From Nannocystis exedens (GTDB lineage: Bacteria > Myxococcota_A > Polyangia > Polyangiales > Polyangiaceae): DNA of 64,000 nt. The notes below the pieces were generated by a model, which was not told the origin of the DNA, did not search any database, and worked only from the letters and a program-made list of their open reading frames with translations. Shown here one piece after another: positions 35,733 through 47,217 of the stretch (position 1 is the first letter of the stretch; each line of letters opens with the position of its first letter). Made by a program: the position numbers and the translations under genes. The stretch is from the NCBI GenBank assembly GCA_945861885.1, contig CAMAVR010000001.1, positions 124,001 through 188,000 of the forward strand. The letters run 5' to 3'.

Positions 35733-36999
35733 TCCACCCCCGCTGAATTGCGCGAAACGGAAATTCGCTCAGCACTGAGTCGCGCGCCGCATGAATGCGC
35801 GCAGCCCACGTGACGTCGGCGAGATTGGTGGTCTCAAGAAGTTCGTCAGCCACGATGGTTGCGAGGTCGATGTTGCCTAGTTCGGCGATCGCGGCGGTCG
35901 CGAGGCCTCGCACGCCCGCGCGCTCCGGGTCGCGTGCGACGCGCGCGATCGCGTCGCGCAAATCGGCACGCCCATAATCGCGCGCGAGCACGAATGCCGC
36001 TCGGACTGCGACGTCGTCCGGCAGCGCATCGCTTTTCAAGAGCGATTCGAGCATCGGACGTACAGCAGGCGCGCGCGCGCTTGCGATGCGAAAGAGAAAC
36101 GTCATATCGCGATCGGCGCTCGGTCGATCGGAGAGTCGCGCGATCAATTCGACCGTTGGTCGTGCGAGCGGCGGCTCAACTGCTGGGCGCCCTTGCGTTT
36201 TTGCGCTCGTATCGGCAAGCGCCCATCCGACAAATGCCCACGCGGCGCGGGAACTTGATGTGCCCCCTTCGGCACTGGCAGACGCTTCTCGAAGCGCAGC
36301 CAAATCGCCTGATTTGGCGGCAATTTCACCGAGAACGAGCCATCGCCCAAGATGCCGCTCGGCGCTGCGCAAGAGCGCCAAGGCTGCCGCTGTGCCCGGT
36401 GCAATGACCGTTCTGCGTGTCAGCGGCACAAATAGCTCCGCGCAAAGCGCGATGCGGTGGCTCTCTTTGATCATTGGAGCGACCGATGCGAGCAGCGCGC
36501 CGGTCGATTCGCCACGCACGACGCGAGCGACTTCGGCCGCAAATGCCACGTACACGTGACGCGACGACGCCGCGCGCGAAAGTGGGCTGCTCAGCGACGG
36601 ATCGCTCATCAACGAAGCGGCGCTCAGCGCCGTGTACGCGAGCGGGCTTGCTGCAAGATCGTCGCGCAGAAGAATCGTGCTGAGCGTCGGGATGACGCGA
36701 GGATCGCCCGCTTCAGCGAGCGCACGAAGACCCGCACTCACAAGCGAATGCGACGCATCGCTCACCCCATGCTCGAGCGCGTGAGCCACAAACGCCGCGA
36801 TAGAGCCGCGCAATTCGGCACTGAGCGGCGCAAGAGCGCGAAGCGCACCGGCGAGCCTGCGATCGCCGGGGAGGGCCTCTTGTGCGCGTTCAAGCTCGGC
36901 AAGGGCAAGACCGCGCGCTTTATCGCCCAGCAGTTCACAAGCGACGCCGCCGCGCCCTCGCGCGCCAGACCGCTTGCTATTAGCCTTCTCGATCTGCAT
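35725..36999 (-). CDS. HEAT-repeat-like protein
   Basis: 424 residues, alanine- and leucine-rich, with repeated helical pairs of HEAT/PBS-lyase type (for example ALAEAGDPRVIPTLSTILLRDD, AARAAFVLARDYGRADLRDAI, GLATAAIAELGNIDLATIVADELL). No signal peptide is clear: the N-terminus is basic (MQIEKANSKRSGARGRGG), though a start further in cannot be excluded. HEAT arrays bind other proteins. The gene overlaps the secreted protease by eight bases, so the two are likely made together, but a functional link is only suggested. Confidence 0.6.
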   Translation of the reverse strand: MQIEKANSKRSGARGRGGVACELLGDKARGLALAELERAQEALPGDRRLAGALRALAPLSAELRGSIAAFVAHALEHGVSDASHSLVSAGLRALAEAGDPRVIPTLSTILLRDDLAASPLAYTALSAASLMSDPSLSSPLSRAASSRHVYVAFAAEVARVVRGESTGALLASVAPMIKESHRIALCAELFVPLTRRTVIAPGTAAALALLRSAERHLGRWLVLGEIAAKSGDLAALREASASAEGGTSSSRAAWAFVGWALADTSAKTQGRPAVEPPLARPTVELIARLSDRPSADRDMTFLFRIASARAPAVRPMLESLLKSDALPDDVAVRAAFVLARDYGRADLRDAIARVARDPERAGVRGLATAAIAELGNIDLATIVADELLETTNLADVTWAARIHAARDSVLSEFPFRAIQRGWIE

Positions 37000-37070
37000 C
37001 TCGACGGCACCCCCTCCGTCGCCCAGAATATAGCAAGCCTAGAGTTTTTGATAGGGCGCGGTCGTCGGCA

Positions 37071-37090
37071 CCCGTAAACGTGCCCGGCTG
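37071..37090. repeat. Solo arm of repeat family B
   Basis: CCCGTAAACGTGCCCGGCTG matches part of the long inverted repeats at 54558 and 63890, but no partner arm is nearby. It lies 14 bases from the ileS stop codon, again at a gene end. Confidence 0.7.
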
Positions 37091-37103
37091 TTGATCTCGA
37101 GCT

Positions 37104-40790
<3,687 letters not shown>

Positions 40791-40802
40791 GCGGGGTCGC
40801 GG

Positions 40803-40831
40803 ACTATAGCGCAAAACGCCCAGCAAGTCAG
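40803..40831 (-). promoter_or_regulatory. Candidate sigma-70 promoter of ileS
   Basis: Read on the minus strand: CTGACT (40831-40826), a 17-base spacer, then TATAGT (40808-40803). The -10 ends 12 bases before the ATG at 40790, so the message would have a leader of only a few bases. There is no Shine-Dalgarno sequence, in agreement with leaderless or near-leaderless translation. Confidence 0.5.
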
Positions 40832-40832
40832 T

Positions 40833-40860
40833 CCGTACACGTGCCCGTGCCCGTGTACGG
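40833..40860. repeat. Palindromic repeat, family B, short form
   Basis: CCGTACACG and CGTGTACGG form 9-bp arms around TGCCCGTGCC. It lies between the acyl carrier protein stop (40872) and the ileS promoter. The flank GGCAGAGCAG is shared, inverted, with the copy at 54558, so the family includes this flank. Confidence 0.75.
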
Positions 40861-40871
40861 GGCAGAGCAGA

Positions 40872-41132
40872 CTACGCTGATGCCAATAGCTCTGTTTTCG
40901 CTTCTAGCTTCCGGCGCACTAAGTCGTACGAGCCTGCTAGCGTTGTCACTTCTTGGAGCTCTGTGTCTGCGATTTTGATCTGATATTGCCGCTCAATCGC
41001 CGCGACAATTTCGACCCCCATCATTGAGTCAATTCCCAAGTCTTTGAAGTCCTTCGTATCCGGAACATCGTCAATCTCGGCGATTTCCGATATCAGATCT
41101 CGAAGCTCAGTTCTTAGAGCTGCATCCGACAT
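40872..41132 (-). CDS. Acyl carrier protein (second of two)
   Basis: 86 residues with the phosphopantetheine site DLGIDSMMGVEIV, Ser36. A four-helix ACP pattern is visible (LRDLISEIAEIDD at the N-terminus, LAGSYDLVRRKLE at the end). It differs clearly from the ACP encoded just upstream, so they are not a recent duplication. Together with the neighbouring methyltransferase and the divergent ketosynthases it probably carries intermediates of a dedicated acyl or polyketide-like pathway rather than housekeeping fatty acid synthesis. Confidence 0.88.
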   Translation of the reverse strand: MSDAALRTELRDLISEIAEIDDVPDTKDFKDLGIDSMMGVEIVAAIERQYQIKIADTELQEVTTLAGSYDLVRRKLEAKTELLASA

Positions 41133-41165
41133 TTCCGTTGCTCCTTCCCCGGTATAGTTTTGTGA

Positions 41166-41414
41166 TTACGCTTCGACGCGCTGTGCGACTACGTCGATCA
41201 AGTCTTTGACGGTCTGGATTCCGGCTAGCTGCTCGTCAGGAATCTGGATCTTTAGCTCTTTTTCCATCGATCCGATGATTTCGAGCATCCCCAATGAATC
41301 GATGCCTAGCTCACTGATGACGGTTGCTTCGGAGACCTGCGCAAACTCTTTTTCAACTACTTCGCCGGCGGTCTTTCGAAAAATCTCGAGCAAATGCGCT
41401 TTTTGAGTCGTCAT
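41166..41414 (-). CDS. Acyl carrier protein (first of two)
   Basis: 82 residues with ELGIDSLGMLEIIG, Ser40 being the predicted 4'-phosphopantetheine attachment site. The N-terminal helix is MTTQKAHLLEIFRKTAGEVV. The gap to the second ACP gene is 33 bases. Two different ACPs in a row suggest either two acyl partners handled by the same ketosynthase pair or a loading and an extension carrier. Start ATG 41414 is supported by GGAGAAATTT upstream. Confidence 0.88.
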   Translation of the reverse strand: MTTQKAHLLEIFRKTAGEVVEKEFAQVSEATVISELGIDSLGMLEIIGSMEKELKIQIPDEQLAGIQTVKDLIDVVAQRVEA

Positions 41415-41492
41415 AATCTAAATTTCTCCGTCAATTTCACGCTGCCAGCGTAGCGGCCGCACTTCAGTTTGGTTGGGGTCACAGGGTGACAT

Positions 41493-42356
41493 TTAATCGA
41501 TTCGGCGCAACGAATACTGCGCCAGTGATTGGTAGTGCTTCTCAAAACTGTTCACGCAGGTGCTCAGGTAGCGGTCGTAATCTGAGAACACCGTGTCGCC
41601 CCAGTGGGCTCGAATTTCTTTTTCGTGATCGCGGAGGCGCATTAGCCAATTGGCGCACGTTTTTTGGTAATCGGTGCGGCGGGTTTTTAGCTCCACAATT
41701 TCCCAGTATGGGTTTACCGAAATAACAATATCTTCGAGCCGCGGAGTGATCCCGCCTGGGAAGATCGTGTAGGTCGAATGCCCAATATCTTGAATCTCTT
41801 GTCGCGTTCGCGGGGCGCGATTTCGCAATATCGTTTGGAGCGAAAAGTAGGCTCCTGGGTTTGTCCACTCGTGGCAGAGGCGGAAGTAGTTGCGATAGAG
41901 CTCGATGTGTTTGCCGGCTCGCGCCTGCTCCGGGCTGGCGATGTGCTCCATCATGCAGATCGAAATTAGCGCATCGAACTTCTGCTCTGGTTTGTAGTCG
42001 ACATAGCTGCATACGCTTGCCGTTACGCCAGGCATTTTTCGAGCCATAATCTCGGCGTGCTGTGCGCGCGACAGCGTGATTCCGTGCGCTTCTCGCACCC
42101 CTTTTTGCGTTGTCTGAAACTCGAGGTTTGCGCCCCACCCGCAGCCAATATCGAGCAGCCGCTTTTCGGGCGTTAGATGCGCGGAATCGTGGTGCCACGC
42201 CAACTTGCGCAATTGCGCCTCTTCGAGAGATGTCGTGTGCCACGCACCGTCATCGAAGATTCCGCAGGTGTAGTTCATCCGCTCGTCGAGCCAGAGGCGG
42301 AAAAAATCGTTTGAAACGTCGTACGAAACTTCTACATCCGATTGAGTCGATCCCAT
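41493..42356 (-). CDS. CFA-synthase-type SAM-dependent methyltransferase
   Basis: 287 residues. The N-terminal YDVSNDFFRLWLDERMNYTCG and the SAM motif LLDIGCGWGANLEF, then GITLSRAQH, ICMMEHIASPEQ and the C-terminal NSFEKHYQSLAQY, place it in the cyclopropane-fatty-acid/mycolic-acid methyltransferase family. Members transfer methyl or methylene to acyl chains or small molecules. It is shorter than true Cfa (about 380 residues) because the N-terminal lipid-binding domain is missing, as in mycolic-acid-type enzymes that can act on acyl-ACP. It starts the minus-strand half of the divergent ACP/KS cluster, so an acyl-ACP substrate is a reasonable inference. Confidence 0.8.
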   Translation of the reverse strand: MGSTQSDVEVSYDVSNDFFRLWLDERMNYTCGIFDDGAWHTTSLEEAQLRKLAWHHDSAHLTPEKRLLDIGCGWGANLEFQTTQKGVREAHGITLSRAQHAEIMARKMPGVTASVCSYVDYKPEQKFDALISICMMEHIASPEQARAGKHIELYRNYFRLCHEWTNPGAYFSLQTILRNRAPRTRQEIQDIGHSTYTIFPGGITPRLEDIVISVNPYWEIVELKTRRTDYQKTCANWLMRLRDHEKEIRAHWGDTVFSDYDRYLSTCVNSFEKHYQSLAQYSLRRID

Positions 42357-42533
42357 ATTGTTGGGTCAATTACGGTACGATTGGTTCGAGCACAATCAGA
42401 ACCGACATTTTCTAAGAACAAATTGCAAATTGGCGAGTGGCTTTTTCGCAACACGTGTATCGGTTTTCACACATATGTTTTTGAATTCAATCCGTTGCCT
42501 ATGAAGCAAATCGGTGGTTATTAAGGTCCCCCA
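42357..42533. other. Divergent intergenic region of the acyl/ketosynthase cluster
   Basis: 177 bases between the methyltransferase start and the ketosynthase start, visibly richer in A and T than the flanking genes. It must hold both promoters. No convincing -35/-10 pair was found by eye. A short frame ATG 42501 to TAA 42524 (seven codons) ends directly at the ketosynthase Shine-Dalgarno AAGG (42523-42526). Confidence 0.5.
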
Positions 42534-43841
42534 TTGGAGCCCGCCTCATATTCAAATAGCCGGCCAAATAGCCGTCGTTGTCGGCGCGTTTTTGTTACCG
42601 GCGTTGGTGTGGTTAGTCCCATTGGGCTCGGCCGCACCGAGTTTTTCGAGGCGCTTGCCGCGGGGCGCTCGGGCGTCCGCCCGGTCGCGCTGTTTGATGC
42701 GAAGCAGCTTGGGCGCGAAAACGCTGCGGAAGTAAAAGGGTTTGTCGTTCGCGACCATCTCACGCGCGCTGAAGCGCACCGCATGGGGCGCTGTTCGGCC
42801 ATGGCGCTCGCCGCCGCTCGAATGGCGATGCGCGATGCACACTTAGCCGAAGATGGTCTCTGTAGGCCACGCACGGCGGTGGTTCTCGGTACGACAATGG
42901 GCGAAGCCGATGTGGTTGAAGCGCTCAGTCGCGATTGGATCGTGCGCGGAGAAAGTTCCGTTCGGGCGTCGCTCGTTCCGAAAGTTGGTGCGAGTTTGCT
43001 TCCGATTCACGTCGCGCGCGCCTTCGGTGCCGAGGCTGCTGTGCTGACGTTGCCCGGTGCGTGCGCGGCGGGCAATTACGCAATCGGCGTTGCGGCCGAC
43101 ATGATTCGCTACGGTCGCGCCGACGTCGTTATTACGGGCGCCGCCGAGTTGATGCGCGAGCTGCAATACAGTGGGTTCGTGCGTCTCGCGGCGATGGCGC
43201 CGACGCGATGTCAGCCGTTCGATCTCAATCGTCAGGGGCTTATTCTTGGCGAAGGGGCCGGAGTGATGATTCTCGAGTCGGAAGAGCACGCGGCAAGGCG
43301 CGGCGCGAATCTTCAAGCCGAAGTGGGCGGCTGGGGGATCAGCTGCGACGCGTATCACATCACGCGGCCGCATCCTGATGCCGCTGGGAGTATCGCGGCG
43401 ATGAGGCGCGCGATTGACGACTCGCTTCTTTCGCCAGACGACGTCGATTTTATCAATGCGCACGGCACCGGAACGCGCGCCAACGATGCCGCCGAAGCGC
43501 GTGTCGTGCACGAAGTGTTTGGCGACCGACGCGTGCCAATTTCAAGCGTAAAAAGCATGCTGGGGCACTGCATGGGGGCCGCGAGCGCGCTCGAAGCTGT
43601 GTCGTGCATCATGACGATCGAGACGGGCATCTACCCGCCGACGATCAACTACGAAACGCCCGATCCCGAGTGCGACGTTAATGTTGTCGCAAATGTTGCG
43701 CAGCGTGGCCCTGCGAACGTGGTCGTGAATAATTCGCTCGCGTTCGGCGGCTACAACGCCGTGACATGTTTCGCGAAACCAGGCTTTCTCCCGCCGCCCG
43801 CTCTTCGCACTCGCCCCCCAAGCGCTCGAGGCGCATCGTGA
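42534..43841 (+). CDS. Beta-ketoacyl synthase (FabF/KS-II type)
   Basis: 435 residues from TTG 42534, seven bases after AAGG. The catalytic triad is complete: Cys177 in PGACAAGNYAIG, His310 in INAHGTGTRAND and His345 in SMLGHCMGAASALE. The N-terminus RRVFVTGVGVVSPIGLGRTEF and the C-terminal NNSLAFGGYNAV are typical of KAS II and of KS-alpha subunits. It carries out decarboxylative Claisen condensation of malonyl-ACP with an acyl thioester. It overlaps the next KS-like gene by four bases (GTGA), which with that partner's degenerate active site suggests a KS/chain-length-factor heterodimer. Confidence 0.9.
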   Translation: MEPASYSNSRPNSRRCRRVFVTGVGVVSPIGLGRTEFFEALAAGRSGVRPVALFDAKQLGRENAAEVKGFVVRDHLTRAEAHRMGRCSAMALAAARMAMRDAHLAEDGLCRPRTAVVLGTTMGEADVVEALSRDWIVRGESSVRASLVPKVGASLLPIHVARAFGAEAAVLTLPGACAAGNYAIGVAADMIRYGRADVVITGAAELMRELQYSGFVRLAAMAPTRCQPFDLNRQGLILGEGAGVMILESEEHAARRGANLQAEVGGWGISCDAYHITRPHPDAAGSIAAMRRAIDDSLLSPDDVDFINAHGTGTRANDAAEARVVHEVFGDRRVPISSVKSMLGHCMGAASALEAVSCIMTIETGIYPPTINYETPDPECDVNVVANVAQRGPANVVVNNSLAFGGYNAVTCFAKPGFLPPPALRTRPPSARGAS

Positions 43842-45004
43842 ATCGCTACGCAATCACCGGATTAGGCATTGTGTCGGCGCAAGCGATCGGCGCCGACGGA
43901 TGGCTCGACGCTGTGCGTGCCGGGCGCGCAATCGATCATCGCGAGCCGATCGAATCGTTCGATGCGGCGCGCTACCCAGGCGCGCGCGTTGCCGAAGTAC
44001 GAAACTTTGATCCGGCGTCATTTCTAGGCGAAAAAGGGCTCCGTACGCTCGATCGTCTTACCAAAATGATTGTCGTGGCGACGCGACAAGCGCTGGAGCA
44101 TGCCGGTATTAAATCAGGCGGTCGCTTCATCTCGATGTCGCCAACCCGCGTAGGCTTCTGCTGTTCGAACGCGCATGGGAGCGTTGAAGCGATTGTCGAG
44201 ACCGATCGCATCGCGCTACTCGAAGACCCGCGCTACATCAATCCGTCAAAGTTTCCGAATACCGTCGCCAACAGCGCTGCCGGTTACGCGAGTATTTGGG
44301 AAGATTTGCGCGCGCTCAACGTTGCGGTATCGAATGGCAATTGCGGCGCGCTCGATACGCTCAGCTGCGCCGACATGTTTTTCCAAACCGATCGCGCCGA
44401 TGCCATTTTAATCGGCGGCGCCGAAGTGATGCACGAAGCGCTCTACATGGCGTTCAGGCGCGCCGGCTTTTGTGGGCCGTCGTCGCGCACCGTGCTTGGC
44501 GAAGGGGCCGCCATTTTTTGTCTCGAACCAGAAGACATCGCGGCGGATCGCGGCGCAAAAATTATGGCGTATGTGACCGGCTACGGGACAGCGTTCGTCG
44601 CGCCAACACGCGCATCGCAAGTCGTCGCGCCATCAAAAGAAGCTATGACACGAGCCATTTTAAATGCGCTCGATGCCGCGGAGCTTCGCCCTTCCGATAT
44701 CGATATGGTCGCATCGGGCGTTTGCGGTTTCGACCTCATGGATACGCCTGAGAAGGCAGCGATCGCCGACGTTTTTGGCGACAACATCGCGGTTTGTGCG
44801 CCAAAAGCGCTTGTCGGTGAAACGCTCGGCGCTTCGGGCGCGATGGCGATGGCGTCGGCGCTCGGGTGGATGCAAAGCGACCAAGCTGTCAACTTTGCCC
44901 CGACGCTCATATCCGGTCATTTTTTGAAGTCGCCGAGCGCAGTACTTGTTACAAGCATCGGCTTCTACGGCAACGCATCGGCCGTCGTGATGCAGCGTTC
45001 ATGA
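43838..45004 (+). CDS. KS-like protein lacking the catalytic histidines (chain-length-factor-like)
   Basis: 388 residues from GTG 43838, overlapping the previous stop (GTGA). Thiolase-fold sequences: NRYAITGLGIVSAQAIG, FCCSNAHGSVEAI, LIGGAEVMHEALY, VLGEGAAIFCLE and the C-terminal TSIGFYGNASAVV. The nucleophile cysteine is kept (C169 in SNGNCGALD), but the NAHGTGT segment is replaced by VASGVCGF and the second histidine by Glu (E328 in LVGETLGASGA). It should not decarboxylate malonyl units itself. In type II polyketide and aryl-polyene systems such partners set chain length, although those usually lose the cysteine instead. Confidence 0.8.
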   Translation: MNRYAITGLGIVSAQAIGADGWLDAVRAGRAIDHREPIESFDAARYPGARVAEVRNFDPASFLGEKGLRTLDRLTKMIVVATRQALEHAGIKSGGRFISMSPTRVGFCCSNAHGSVEAIVETDRIALLEDPRYINPSKFPNTVANSAAGYASIWEDLRALNVAVSNGNCGALDTLSCADMFFQTDRADAILIGGAEVMHEALYMAFRRAGFCGPSSRTVLGEGAAIFCLEPEDIAADRGAKIMAYVTGYGTAFVAPTRASQVVAPSKEAMTRAILNALDAAELRPSDIDMVASGVCGFDLMDTPEKAAIADVFGDNIAVCAPKALVGETLGASGAMAMASALGWMQSDQAVNFAPTLISGHFLKSPSAVLVTSIGFYGNASAVVMQRS

Positions 45005-45020
45005 TTGTAAGGAGAGCCCT

Positions 45021-46250
45021 TTGAGTTGGATTGATGAAAAAGCGCACGCCGAACTCGCGCGCGTTCGCGAGGCGAGAGAAAAGCAAGTTTACCCGTACTT
45101 TCGCCAGTTCGAAAAAGGTGGGCTTCACACGTCGATCGATGGCAGGAGCGTTATCAACTTCAGCTCCAACGACTACCTTGGGCTGACAAACCATCCGCGC
45201 GTCAAAGAGGCGGCAAAGCTCGCGGTCGAGCGTTATGGGTGCGGCCTTAGCAGTTCGCGTGTGCAAGCGACAACGGTCGAACACGTGCAGCTCGAAGAGC
45301 GTTTGGCAAAGTGGTTCGGTTTTGAAAAGTGCTTACTGTTCACGACCGGCTATCAAGCGATGCTCGGTACGATCGTTTCGTTCGCCGACAAAGATACGAC
45401 GCTCGTTCTCGATAGCTTTAGCCACGCGTGCATTCTCGACGGCACATTCTTGGCGGCCGGCATTCCAGGCCGTGGCCCCGAAATTCGATTTTTTAATCAT
45501 AATTCGGCAAAGAGCCTCGAGCGCATTTTAAAAACGCGCGACCGCAAAAACGCGATGGTGATCGTTGAGGGGATTTATTCGCTCGATGGTGACATGGCGC
45601 ACCTGCGCGAATTTGTCGAAATTTGCGCTAAATATGATGCCGTTTTGGTTGTCGATGACGCCCACGGTACCGGCACGCTCGGCCATCGCGGCACCGGCAT
45701 CCTCGAGCATCTCGGGCTCGAAGGCCAGGTTCCGATCGTCGTGTCGACGCTGTCAAAAACGTTCGGCGGCATCGGCGGCATCCTTCTCGGGTCGACGGAA
45801 GTTGTGGAGCACGTGCAGCACACAGCGCGATCGTTTTTGTTCAGCGCATCGCTACCGGTGCCGGTTGTCGCCGCCGCATCAACGATTTTGGACATGATGG
45901 AAGAAGACGGCCCCGCGATGGTGAAAGAGCTTCACCAAAAAGCCGATTACTTCCGCGGTGAGCTAGTGAAAGCCGGCTTCGACTTAGGCGCAAGCAATAC
46001 GCACATCATGCCTGTCATGTGCCGCGAAGAGCGAAAGACAATGTTCATGCACGTAGCGCTCTTAGAGTGCGGCGTGCTGATGGTGCCGATCACCTACCCG
46101 GCCGTAAAGCAAGGCGAAGAGCGTCTGCGGGTAAACGTCACGAGAGGTCACACACAAGAAGACCTCGACACCGCAATCGAGCTCCTAAAAACGTACGGCG
46201 AGGCGTTTTTTGTGCTCTCGGGCGACGAGCTTGGTCCGATGGAAGACTAA
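45021..46250 (+). CDS. Alpha-oxoamine synthase (serine palmitoyltransferase/KAPA-synthase-like)
   Basis: 409 residues; TTG 45021 is ten bases after AAGGAG. The N-terminus with VYPYFRQFEKGG and INFSSNDYLGLTNHPRVKEAA, then RYGCGLSSSRVQ, LLFTTGYQAMLG, VEGIYSLDGDMA, VVDDAHGTGTLGHRGTG and the PLP-lysine segment STLSKTFGGIGG are those of fold-type I oxoamine synthases. These condense an amino acid with an acyl-CoA or acyl-ACP and release CO2, giving an alpha-amino ketone. Bacterial serine palmitoyltransferases share the VYPYFR opening. Being directly behind the KS pair, it probably takes their acyl-ACP as substrate and offloads it. Which amino acid is used cannot be read from the sequence. Confidence 0.85.
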   Translation: MSWIDEKAHAELARVREAREKQVYPYFRQFEKGGLHTSIDGRSVINFSSNDYLGLTNHPRVKEAAKLAVERYGCGLSSSRVQATTVEHVQLEERLAKWFGFEKCLLFTTGYQAMLGTIVSFADKDTTLVLDSFSHACILDGTFLAAGIPGRGPEIRFFNHNSAKSLERILKTRDRKNAMVIVEGIYSLDGDMAHLREFVEICAKYDAVLVVDDAHGTGTLGHRGTGILEHLGLEGQVPIVVSTLSKTFGGIGGILLGSTEVVEHVQHTARSFLFSASLPVPVVAAASTILDMMEEDGPAMVKELHQKADYFRGELVKAGFDLGASNTHIMPVMCREERKTMFMHVALLECGVLMVPITYPAVKQGEERLRVNVTRGHTQEDLDTAIELLKTYGEAFFVLSGDELGPMED

Positions 46251-46258
46251 CGTTCCAA

Positions 46259-46948
46259 TTAGTCGCAAGTGTTTGTTAAAAAGCGCCTGTTGACCGGGAG
46301 CGAGCGGCAGCTCCCCGATGCGTACGCCTCGATCGCATCGTACATCGACAGCGCGGCCTGGACGGGATCGCGGCTCGATAGCAGCGCTCGTATCGCCGCC
46401 ACCCCTTGGGCGCCCGCTGCGGCGCACACGGCTGCATCTTCCGCCGTCACCCCGCCCAGGGCATAGACATCGACTGCCCCTTGCGCAATCCCCGCTGCGG
46501 TCTCAATGGCGCGCACGCCGCGAGCCTTTCCCTTTTCGGGTACGGCGAAAACGGGGCTTACAAGCACCGCGTGGGCCCCCTGGCGGCATGCTCGGCGCAC
46601 GTCGTCGTCGCTATGCACGGCGACCGAAATCCACAATGAGTCGCCGTATTCGGCGCGTGCGCGTTCGATTGACGCTGCCGTGCCCGACCCGAGGTGTACG
46701 CCTTCTGCGCCTAATTCGGCGGCATTTGCGGCGTCGCCGTTCAAAATTAAGCCGACTCGTTTGCGCGCGGTTAACGCTCTAAGGCGCATTGCCCAGTCGC
46801 GCATTGCAAAAAATGGCCGTGTTTTATCGCGCAATTGCACCGCGAGCGCACCGTGCGGGAGCGCGCTTCCGACCTTCTCGATCACATCGAGAATCGTCGC
46901 CTCGTCGTACGCTGGATCGGTGATCAGAATGATCTTTGGTCGAATCAA
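46259..46948 (-). CDS. thiE: Thiamine-phosphate synthase (ThiE/TenI family)
   Basis: 229 residues starting at TTG 46948, coupled to the upstream small gene by a TTGA overlap. TIM-barrel motifs: VQLRDKTRPFF, LILNGDAANAAELGAEGVHLG, VAVHSDDDVRRA, AVLVSPVFAVPEKGKARG and YALGGVTAEDA. ThiE joins hydroxymethylpyrimidine diphosphate and thiazole phosphate to thiamine phosphate. The usual P-T-x-T-K segment after SPVF is altered (AVPEKGKA), so a TenI-like thiazole tautomerase role is a real alternative. It converges on the oxoamine synthase with eight bases between stops. Confidence 0.8.
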   Translation of the reverse strand: MIRPKIILITDPAYDEATILDVIEKVGSALPHGALAVQLRDKTRPFFAMRDWAMRLRALTARKRVGLILNGDAANAAELGAEGVHLGSGTAASIERARAEYGDSLWISVAVHSDDDVRRACRQGAHAVLVSPVFAVPEKGKARGVRAIETAAGIAQGAVDVYALGGVTAEDAAVCAAAGAQGVAAIRALLSSRDPVQAALSMYDAIEAYASGSCRSLPVNRRFLTNTCD

Positions 46949-47211
46949 CGCCCGGCATCCCCCAGTTGCTGGAGCCGCTCCTTTGCTGCCGACGTTCGGC
47001 GATTCGAGGGGTAACGTTCGACTAGCATCTTCAGTGCTTCGCGTTCGCCTTGGCGGTCATGCTTGGCATTAAAACGCATGGCTAGCGACCATAGCGCTTC
47101 GCCGCCCGTCTCTTCGAGGCGGCGTGATGGCTCCGGCGGATGACGGCACTGCAGCGGAGCGCTTGCTAGCTCCGACACAAAGACCATCACGGCGACCGAG
47201 CGATTTAGCAT
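46945..47211 (-). CDS. Small helical protein between thiG and thiE
   Basis: 88 residues. After a short hydrophobic N-terminus (MLNRSVAVMVFVSELASAPL) comes a helical region with one TPR-like pair (ALWSLAMRFNAKHDRQGEREALKMLVERYPSNRRTS). A cysteine follows the hydrophobic part (PLQC), but the context is a poor lipobox. The stop overlaps the thiE TTG. Its start is six bases after the thiG stop, so it is part of the thi transcript. No family recognised. Confidence 0.55.
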   Translation of the reverse strand: MLNRSVAVMVFVSELASAPLQCRHPPEPSRRLEETGGEALWSLAMRFNAKHDRQGEREALKMLVERYPSNRRTSAAKERLQQLGDAGR

Positions 47212-47217
47212 TGGTTC

